Shown: positions 58,497 to 64,000 of the stretch, piece by piece
Layout of the letters: every line of letters begins with the position of its first letter
Numbering within the stretch: the stretch's first letter is position 1
Assembly (NCBI GenBank): GCA_014169315.1
Contig: AP022133.1
Span: 248,001 to 312,000, forward strand
Source: Enterobacter cloacae
GTDB lineage: Bacteria > Pseudomonadota > Gammaproteobacteria > Enterobacterales > Enterobacteriaceae
Direction of reading: 5' to 3'
Length of the DNA: 64,000 nucleotides
Translations under genes and position numbers: made by a program
Notes under the pieces: model-generated
What the model was told of the DNA's origin: nothing
Seen by the model: the letters and a program-made list of their open reading frames with translations, nothing else
The model's database searches: none

Positions 58497-59228
58497 ATGA
58501 AACCGGCGATTCTGGTGGTTGATGACGATACGGCAGTCTGCGAACTGCTGCAGGATGTGCTCAGCGAGCACGTCTTTACCGTGCTTGTCTGCCATAATGG
58601 CCGGGACGCACTGAGTCTGGTGCAACAGGAGCCAGGGATTGCCCTCGTGTTACTGGACATGATGCTGCCGGACATCAACGGTCTGCAGGTCTTGCTACAG
58701 TTGCAAAAGCAACGCCCGGAACTACCGGTGGTGATGCTGACAGGTCTGGGCAGTGAATCGGACGTGGTCGTGGGGCTGGAGATGGGGGCCGACGATTACA
58801 TCGGTAAACCGTTCAACCCGCGCGTGGTTGTTGCCCGCGTTAAGGCTGTGCTGCGTCGCACCGGGGCGCTGGCGGCAGAAACCGCGACACCGCGCGTGGC
58901 GGGGATTGCCTTCAACGGCTGGACGCTGGATACCACCCGCTGTGAGCTCAGCGATCCGCAGCGTAACACCGTCTCATTAACCCAGGGCGAGTATGGCCTG
59001 CTTCTGGCACTGACCCAAAACGCCCGTCGTGTGCTCAGCCGCGAGCAGTTGCTTGAATTGACCCACAGTGAAAGTGCCGAGGTCTTCGACCGCACCATCG
59101 ATGTGTTAATTATGCGTCTGCGCCGGAAAATTGAGGCCAACCCGCATCAACCCGCCTTCATTAAAACCATCCGTGGGCTGGGCTACGTCTTTGCTACTGA
59201 TGTCTCTCACAGCGAGAAAGCCGCTTAA
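58497..59228 (+). CDS. OmpR/PhoB-family response regulator, no adjacent kinase
   Basis: The 243-residue protein has a typical receiver domain (about 1-120) with the acidic pair VVDDD (near 7-11), phospho-acceptor Asp in LLDMMLPD (near 53) and Lys in IGKPFNP (near 104). A C-terminal winged helix (about 140-235) ends in TIRGLGYVF. No histidine kinase lies on either side, so its signal and partner are unknown. The gene is convergent with the sugar operon at 59225, overlapping it by 4 bases, so it does not precede that operon as a promoter-proximal regulator. It is divergent from fdhF. Confidence 0.88.
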   Translation: MKPAILVVDDDTAVCELLQDVLSEHVFTVLVCHNGRDALSLVQQEPGIALVLLDMMLPDINGLQVLLQLQKQRPELPVVMLTGLGSESDVVVGLEMGADDYIGKPFNPRVVVARVKAVLRRTGALAAETATPRVAGIAFNGWTLDTTRCELSDPQRNTVSLTQGEYGLLLALTQNARRVLSREQLLELTHSESAEVFDRTIDVLIMRLRRKIEANPHQPAFIKTIRGLGYVFATDVSHSEKAA

Positions 59229-60229
59229 GTATTCTCTTTGATATACGCCTGCAGTTCTGCCAGTGTTTTCGCGCCGTCAATTGCATTGGCGGCCAGCAGG
59301 CTTGCTCGTGCGCAGGCATGTGCCAGATAAATACTGTCTGCCAGCGGCAGGGATCCATGGCAGCCGTATAAAAAGCCTGCGCAAAACGCATCGCCCGCTC
59401 CGACGCTGCCGATAATTTCCTCCTGCTCCAGCATCCAGGACGGTATCCAGCGTCCGGCTTCACCCGGCGCTTCGCCCCATGCCCCTTCCGGACAGTGGAT
59501 CACCACGCGCTGGCGTACACCCGCAGCCAGAAGCTGCGAGGCGGCTTCAGCAATATGGGCAATGTGCGGCATATCGTTGCTATCGCGCATCTCCAGCCCG
59601 CTGAACTCTCCGGCTTCAAGCTCGTTAATCACCAGATAATCGAGATGGCGCAGGGCAGGGAATACCAGCGGTTGATAGCGCGGATCACCCTTGCGGGAGA
59701 CCAAATCGAGCGAGGTTTCATATCCCTGGTCACGCATCTGCGCCAGCAGTCGCGCACTGCGAGTGCCGAATTCGGCATCCGGCATATCCAGACTGTCGAG
59801 CAGCAGCAAATACCCCAGGTGGAAGATTTTCATTGAGCCGTCAAGGTGGTCAAATGCGGGAAGATCCAGCAGACGGTTGGCTCCTGGCGAGTGGAAAAAG
59901 GTACGCTGTCCGCTGGGGTCGGTCATCACCTGCGACATGGAGGTTGGCGCGAAGTCGGTACGCTGCACGCGCTGGCGGTTAACGTGATACTGGTCAAGCA
60001 TCGCCAGAATGTAATCCCCGTCGCCATCAACGCCAATCAATCCTACCGCCTGTAATGGCAGGCCGACATGCATTTTTGCCAGCGTCAGCAGGACATTCAA
60101 CGGCGCACCGCCGGTTGAGCGTTCGCTGTGGGTAATCTCCGCCAGCCAGCCGCGCTCCGGCCACTGCACGATCTGGTGGACATGATCCACCAGCATATTA
60201 CCTGCGGCGATAATCCCTTTACGTTCCAT
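59225..60229 (-). CDS. PfkB-family sugar kinase
   Basis: The 334-residue protein is a ribokinase/PfkB-type carbohydrate kinase. The N-terminal substrate motif (GGAPLNVLLTLAKM near 40-53) and the C-terminal ATP/anion-hole motif GSVGAGDAFCAGFL (near 273-286) with catalytic Asp are present. It shares one base with the stop of the aldolase gene upstream (TAATG), so translation is coupled. In this operon it would phosphorylate the ketose made by the isomerase before aldol cleavage. Exact substrate not known. Confidence 0.88.
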   Translation of the reverse strand: MERKGIIAAGNMLVDHVHQIVQWPERGWLAEITHSERSTGGAPLNVLLTLAKMHVGLPLQAVGLIGVDGDGDYILAMLDQYHVNRQRVQRTDFAPTSMSQVMTDPSGQRTFFHSPGANRLLDLPAFDHLDGSMKIFHLGYLLLLDSLDMPDAEFGTRSARLLAQMRDQGYETSLDLVSRKGDPRYQPLVFPALRHLDYLVINELEAGEFSGLEMRDSNDMPHIAHIAEAASQLLAAGVRQRVVIHCPEGAWGEAPGEAGRWIPSWMLEQEEIIGSVGAGDAFCAGFLYGCHGSLPLADSIYLAHACARASLLAANAIDGAKTLAELQAYIKENT

Positions 60230-61089
60230 TATGCCTGCCCCGCGCTGCCGAAGATGCGCATCTGCCCGGCCACCGTATCGGCAATCGCCTCCTCAATACC
60301 CAGCAACAGCTCGGCAAACTCATCATACAACGGCTGACGTTTTGCCATGCGTTGCTCAACGGCAGACAGCGCGGCCTGTGACATACCGGTATAGAAATTG
60401 ATTTTATGAATACCCAGCTCAATGGCGCGGTGGAAATCCTCATCGCTAATGCCGGAGCCGCCGTGCAGCACCAGCGGCAGGCCGGTCTGCTGGCGAATGG
60501 CATCTAGGCGCGGGAAATCGAGTTTCGGCTCGCCTTTGTATTTACCGTGCGCATTGCCGATGGCGACCGCCAGTGCATCGATGCCGGTCAAATCGACAAA
60601 CTCTCGCGCCAGCTGAGGGTCAGTGAAAAACGCTTCATCGGCATGACCATAGAGCGCACCGCCTTCATCGCCACCCACGGCACCCAGCTCCGCTTCCACC
60701 GACACGCCAACCGCATGGCACATCTTCACCACTTCGCGCGTCTGACGAATATTTTCCTCGTAGCTTAATGCAGAGCCATCGAACATTACAGAGCTAAACC
60801 CTAAACGCAGTGCGCGCACCACGGCCTCAAAATGCAGCCCGTGGTCGAGATTAAGGACCACGGGAATATCGTGTCGGGCGGCTTCAAATTTGATGGTTTC
60901 GACCAGTGAATCCAGGGAGACGTACTTAAAATGCACCTCCGCAATGTTGATGATAAAAGGCGAGCGTTCCTGCTTCGCCGCGGCAAACAGCGCGCGCAGA
61001 AAATGAGAGTCAAGAACGTTAAACGCCCCCAGCGCGTAGCGATGTTCTCTGGCGTGCTCAAGACCGTCGGCAAGAGAAATCAATGGCAT
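60229..61089 (-). CDS. Class II ketose-phosphate aldolase (GatY/KbaY type)
   Basis: The 286-residue zinc-dependent aldolase has the family pattern: LNLDHGLHF (near 80-88, first His ligand and catalytic Asp), VEAELGAVGGDEGG (near 131-144), IGNAHGKYKG (near 178-187) and LHGGSGI (near 208-214). Such enzymes split ketose (bis)phosphates to dihydroxyacetone phosphate and an aldehyde. The second ATG (61089) has the right spacing to the AAGGAG site; the first, at 61092, is too close. It lies between the isomerase and kinase genes. Confidence 0.9.
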   Translation of the reverse strand: MPLISLADGLEHAREHRYALGAFNVLDSHFLRALFAAAKQERSPFIINIAEVHFKYVSLDSLVETIKFEAARHDIPVVLNLDHGLHFEAVVRALRLGFSSVMFDGSALSYEENIRQTREVVKMCHAVGVSVEAELGAVGGDEGGALYGHADEAFFTDPQLAREFVDLTGIDALAVAIGNAHGKYKGEPKLDFPRLDAIRQQTGLPLVLHGGSGISDEDFHRAIELGIHKINFYTGMSQAALSAVEQRMAKRQPLYDEFAELLLGIEEAIADTVAGQMRIFGSAGQA

Positions 61090-61099
61090 CATTCACTCC

Positions 61100-61786
61100 T
61101 TATATCCGAAACAGGTTGTACTCGTTGCACAACACCAGCACCGCCGGTTCGTCTTCTTCAATAGTGTTATAGCGGTCAATGGCCTGTAAAAAGTGGTTGT
61201 CGTGATCGTCGTCATTTACTGATGACACTTCTCCCACCAGGACGTCACCAAAGCCGCGTTCGCCCCAGAAACTGTGGTACAGGCCGGGCGTCAGGCAGAT
61301 ACTTTCCCCTGGTGTGAGGCGCAGCTGGCTGCCGGGCGTATGGGTCTGACGGCAGCCGTCGATCACGACCGTGACGTCGGTGTTTTCGGTCTCTTCATGC
61401 ACCCCGGCATTCCATAACTCAATAATCAGATTCCCGCCGCCACGGTTGATGATGTCTTCCCGCTTACGCCAGTGAAAATGCATGGGTGTCACCTGACCAT
61501 CGCGTACGTGCATGATTTTTTCGGCATAGCATTTTTCATAAGGTATGCCGTTGGGAGAACCGTTTCGCAGGGTAAACAACGTTAACCCCTGCGCGACAAA
61601 GTTGTTGCCACCAAAGGCGGTTACGTCCCAGCCGAGTTTGAGGTCGAACACTTCCCGCCAGGTACTTTGGTCGAGCTGCTGCCATTTCGTTGGTGGGAAG
61701 CTGGCAAACGACGGGAGGTGCACGTCGTGCATGGAAAAAAATTGCCGTGTATGGCCGAGGATTTCGTTGATATCGGAGCGTTTCAT
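61100..61786 (-). CDS. D-lyxose isomerase (D-lyxose ketol-isomerase family)
   Basis: The 228-residue cupin-type sugar isomerase matches the enteric D-lyxose isomerase family, which interconverts D-lyxose and D-xylulose and, less well, D-mannose and D-fructose. Metal ligands are in MHFHWRKREDIINRGGG (near 97-113: His, His and Glu) and a later His in GLYHSFWGE (near 168-176). It lies 10 bases upstream of the aldolase gene and 46 bases after the binding-protein gene, with a palindromic repeat in that gap. Confidence 0.88.
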   Translation of the reverse strand: MKRSDINEILGHTRQFFSMHDVHLPSFASFPPTKWQQLDQSTWREVFDLKLGWDVTAFGGNNFVAQGLTLFTLRNGSPNGIPYEKCYAEKIMHVRDGQVTPMHFHWRKREDIINRGGGNLIIELWNAGVHEETENTDVTVVIDGCRQTHTPGSQLRLTPGESICLTPGLYHSFWGERGFGDVLVGEVSSVNDDDHDNHFLQAIDRYNTIEEDEPAVLVLCNEYNLFRI

Positions 61787-61804
61787 GGGGACTCCTCGTA
61801 AACG

Positions 61805-61825
61805 CCCTCTCCCGGAGGGAGAGGG
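61805..61825. repeat. CCCTCTCCC palindrome inside the sugar operon
   Basis: A perfect CCCTCTCCC/GGGAGAGGG hairpin with a 3-base loop (GGA) lies between the binding-protein gene and the isomerase gene. It may allow more of the binding protein to be made than of the enzymes, as palindromes after malE and acs may do here. Confidence 0.75.
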
Positions 61826-61832
61826 AAAAGGA

Positions 61833-62774
61833 TTACTTCACCGTCCATCCCTTATAAGAGCCGACGTTCTTTTTATCGATCATCGTCACCGGGATCAGCA
61901 CTGGCGCTTTCGGGGCAGGTTTGCCCTGTAGAATGTCATAGCCGATCTCTACCGCTTTTGCCGCCATTACCTGCGGATCTTGTGCCGGAGTCGCCACAAA
62001 CAGGGAATTTTCCCGCTTCAGCGCCTCTTCACCATCCGGTGAACCATCCACACCGACGATAAAGAATTCGCTACGCTGTGCCTGTTTGGCCGCCAGATCG
62101 GCCCCGATCGCCGTGGGATCGTTAATCGCGAACACGCCGTCGATCTTCGGATTGGCCGCCAGCAGTGAAGTCATCACCTCCAGACCACCTTCACGGCTGC
62201 CTTTGGCGTTCTGATTGTCAGAAAGCACTTTGATACCAGGATGCTTTTTGAATTCTGTCTGACAGCCTTCTACGCGGTTTTGCACCGCAGACACCGGTGG
62301 TCCGTTGATGATCACGACGTTGCCTTTACCGTTCAGGCGGTCGGTAATGTATTTACAGGCCATTTCCCCTGCCTGGGTGTTATCGGAGGTGATGGTGGCG
62401 TCTGCCCCTTCTGCTGCCACGTCAACCGCCACCACCACGATCCCGGCGTCTTTTGCGCGCTTAACTGCCGGGCCGATCCCTTTTGAATCTGCGGCATTGA
62501 GAATGATCATGTCCACTTTGGCGGCAATAAAGTTGTCGATCTGCGCCACCTGCTGGCCCAGATCGTAACCACTGGAAACCAGCGTCACTTTGACGTTATC
62601 GCCCGCCAGTTTGCGCGCTTCCAGCTCGGCACCTTTGGTGATCTGCACGAAGAACGGGTTGGCAAGGTCACCCACCGTGACGCCGATGGACTTCAGATCT
62701 TTCGCCTGCGCAAATGGCGTTGCGGCAAGCAGCGCGCCAGCACAGAGCGCGGTTACTAATGGCTTCAATCTCAT
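61833..62774 (-). CDS. Periplasmic sugar-binding protein of ABC transporter
   Basis: The 313-residue protein is a RbsB-like (type I) binding protein. The signal peptide (1-24, ending in Phe-Ala-Gln-Ala) is followed by KDLKSIGVTVGDLANPFFVQ, a typical sugar-pocket start, then DMIILNAADSKGI, DNTQAG and VDGSPDGEEAL. It delivers a sugar to the permease encoded upstream. The ligand cannot be read from the sequence, but the isomerase suggests a pentose such as D-lyxose or a related hexose. Confidence 0.92.
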   Translation of the reverse strand: MRLKPLVTALCAGALLAATPFAQAKDLKSIGVTVGDLANPFFVQITKGAELEARKLAGDNVKVTLVSSGYDLGQQVAQIDNFIAAKVDMIILNAADSKGIGPAVKRAKDAGIVVVAVDVAAEGADATITSDNTQAGEMACKYITDRLNGKGNVVIINGPPVSAVQNRVEGCQTEFKKHPGIKVLSDNQNAKGSREGGLEVMTSLLAANPKIDGVFAINDPTAIGADLAAKQAQRSEFFIVGVDGSPDGEEALKRENSLFVATPAQDPQVMAAKAVEIGYDILQGKPAPKAPVLIPVTMIDKKNVGSYKGWTVK

Positions 62775-62803
62775 GCTGTATTCCTCGAAGAAAGATGTTG
62801 TTG

Positions 62804-63799
62804 TTATGCACTTTGATGGTGTCGGGTACGGTATTTGTCGATCAGCACCGCAATGATGATCACCGCCCCTTTGATCACCAGTTGCCAGAAGTAAGAGACG
62901 CCCATCAGCGTCATGCCGTTGTTAAGGGTAGCGATGATCAATGCGCCTACCAGCGTGCCGGTGATCGTGCCGATCCCGCCGACAAAGCTGGTACCGCCGA
63001 GGATCACCGCCGCAATGGCATCCAGTTCGTAGCCCATGCCCAGGTTGCCGTTGGCACTGTAGAGTCGTGACGCGCTCATCACCCCGCCTAAGCCCGAGAG
63101 CAGGCCGCTCATGCCGTACACGAACAGCAGTACCAGCCAGACCTTGATACCTGTTAAGCGTGCCGCCTGCATGTTGCCGCCCACCGCGTAGATGTGCACA
63201 CCCAGCGTGGTGCGGCGCAGGATGAACCAGCACAGCGCAATGACCGCCAGAGCAATGACCACCAGCCACGGAACCGGGCCGAGATAGTTATTGCCTATCC
63301 ACTCGAAGTTGATGTTCGAGTTAATCACCGTTGTGCCGTCTGCCAGCAGGTACGCCGCACCGCGCAGGGCGGTATAGGTACCGAGCGTGACGATAAACGG
63401 CGGCAGTCCGGCAAAGGCCACCAGCGCGCCGTTGAACAGCCCCAGCACCAGGCCGAGCATCAGCGCCGCCGGAATGGAGAGCATGGCGAATTCGGGTATC
63501 AGCGATACGACCATTGCCGCCACCGCCGTGGTACCCAGAATCGAGCCGACGGAGAGGTCAATCCCACCGGTCAGAATGATGAAGGTCATCCCTGCCGCCA
63601 GCACGATGTTGATCGACGCCTGACGGGTGATGTTGAGCAGGTTGCTCTCGGTAAAAAAGTTGGGGGCAATAAAGCCAAATACCGCCACGATCAGGATAAG
63701 AATTGGCAAAATACCGACCGTTTGCATCAGATCGCTCATCAGCACTTTTTTGGCGGAGGTCGATTTCGCTACCTGCTGCGGATGGGTTGGGTTTGTCAT
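62804..63799 (-). CDS. Sugar ABC transporter permease (RbsC/AraH type)
   Basis: The 331-residue inner-membrane protein has about ten helices and the family motifs ILTGGIDLSVGS (near 76-87), LPPFIVTLGT (near 132-141) and AIAAVILGGTSFVGG (near 262-276). It forms a homodimer channel with the ATPase whose 3' end is at 63802. Only 2 bases separate the ATPase stop from this start. It belongs to the leftward sugar operon. Confidence 0.93.
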   Translation of the reverse strand: MTNPTHPQQVAKSTSAKKVLMSDLMQTVGILPILILIVAVFGFIAPNFFTESNLLNITRQASINIVLAAGMTFIILTGGIDLSVGSILGTTAVAAMVVSLIPEFAMLSIPAALMLGLVLGLFNGALVAFAGLPPFIVTLGTYTALRGAAYLLADGTTVINSNINFEWIGNNYLGPVPWLVVIALAVIALCWFILRRTTLGVHIYAVGGNMQAARLTGIKVWLVLLFVYGMSGLLSGLGGVMSASRLYSANGNLGMGYELDAIAAVILGGTSFVGGIGTITGTLVGALIIATLNNGMTLMGVSYFWQLVIKGAVIIIAVLIDKYRTRHHQSA

Positions 63800-63801
63800 A
63801 A

Positions 63802-64000
63802 TTACACCGCCTGATGATGAGAGTCGTTCACGCCGGTTGCCAGCGTCATAATGTTTTCCTGGGAGATGTCGCGCCCGTGCAGTTCACCCGCGATGCTACC
63901 TTCCTGCATCACGTAGACCCGGTCGCTCATGCCCACCACTTCTGGCAGCTCGCTGGAGATCATTAAAATCGCCACCCCTTTATGCGCCATCTGATTCATG
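63802..64000 (-). CDS. Sugar ABC transporter ATPase (RbsA type), 3' end only
   Basis: Only about 66 C-terminal residues are in the window; the gene continues beyond the right edge. The visible part shows the second ABC domain's tail: [24 protein letters not shown], then the GxIxGEL and ATG endings typical of RbsA/XylG/MglA ATPases, which carry two ABC modules. It is the upstream partner of the permease and binding protein. Confidence 0.85.
   Translation of the reverse strand, partial: MNQMAHKGVAILMISSELPEVVGMSDRVYVMQEGSIAGELHGRDISQENIMTLATGVNDSHHQAV

Noticed and set aside
58322..58678. A leftward frame overlapping the start of the response regulator gene
   Set aside because: Most of it is antisense to the regulator gene and the rest is in the promoter region; no start signal.

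Overview
The window is a chromosomal segment of an enteric gammaproteobacterium close to Enterobacter or its relatives. Nearly every core gene matches the Escherichia coli 91-93 minute region in order and sequence (psiE-malGFE-malK-lamB-malM-ubiCA-plsB-dgkA-lexA-dinF-zur-dusA-pspG-qor-dnaB-alr-tyrB-aphA-yjbR-uvrA-ssb-yjcB-pdeC-soxS-soxR-ghxP-yjcE-actP-yjcH-acs-gltP-yjcO-fdhF). Several E. coli neighbours are missing (xylE, yjbJ, the nrf operon) and non-E. coli cargo sits in the joints. The genus is an inference from gene content and repeats, with no marker such as rRNA.

Layout. 1-2040: the 3' end of yjbH, psiE and an ERIC element. 2091-9793: the maltose regulon, with malEFG divergent from malK-lamB-malM around a CRP/MalT control region. 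9973-24336: ubiquinone synthesis (ubiC, ubiA), phospholipid genes (plsB, dgkA), the SOS repressor lexA with dinF, zur, a cupin gene, a TraF-like outer-membrane gene, dusA, pspG, qor, dnaB and alr. 24394-29457: an accessory island between alr and tyrB. It holds a lipase-like protein, a LuxR-type regulator, two small multi-pass membrane proteins that look like holins, a secreted barnase-fold protein lacking its catalytic residues, a T4-type endolysin and two DUF2589-like proteins. 29664-36241: tyrB, aphA, yjbR, uvrA/ssb and yjcB. 36720-40967: a diguanylate cyclase, the phosphodiesterase pdeC and soxS/soxR. 41252-53342: a glutathione transferase, ghxP, yjcE, a LysR-cidAB-like set, acs-yjcH-actP and gltP. 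53377-58240: yjcO, a hok-family toxin gene not called by a long-ORF search, a complete IS150 copy inserted in the hok leader, and selenocysteine-containing fdhF. 58497-64000: an orphan OmpR-type regulator and a sugar ABC transporter/isomerase/aldolase/kinase operon that runs off the right edge.

Genes that work together: the mal genes take maltodextrin from the outer membrane (LamB) to the periplasm (MalE, MalM) and cytoplasm (MalFGK2). acs, yjcH and actP form an acetate uptake and activation operon. uvrA, ssb and lexA-dinF carry or neighbour LexA boxes. soxR controls soxS through a perfect 18-bp operator. The right-end operon would import a sugar, isomerise it, phosphorylate it and cleave it by aldol reaction.

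The best candidate for an undescribed system is the 26.5-29.5 kb operon. There a holin/endolysin-like lysis pair is coupled to two DUF2589-like proteins and an apparently inactive secreted barnase-fold protein, with no phage structural genes. A second notable structure is the family of CCCTCTCC-type intergenic palindromes scattered through the window.
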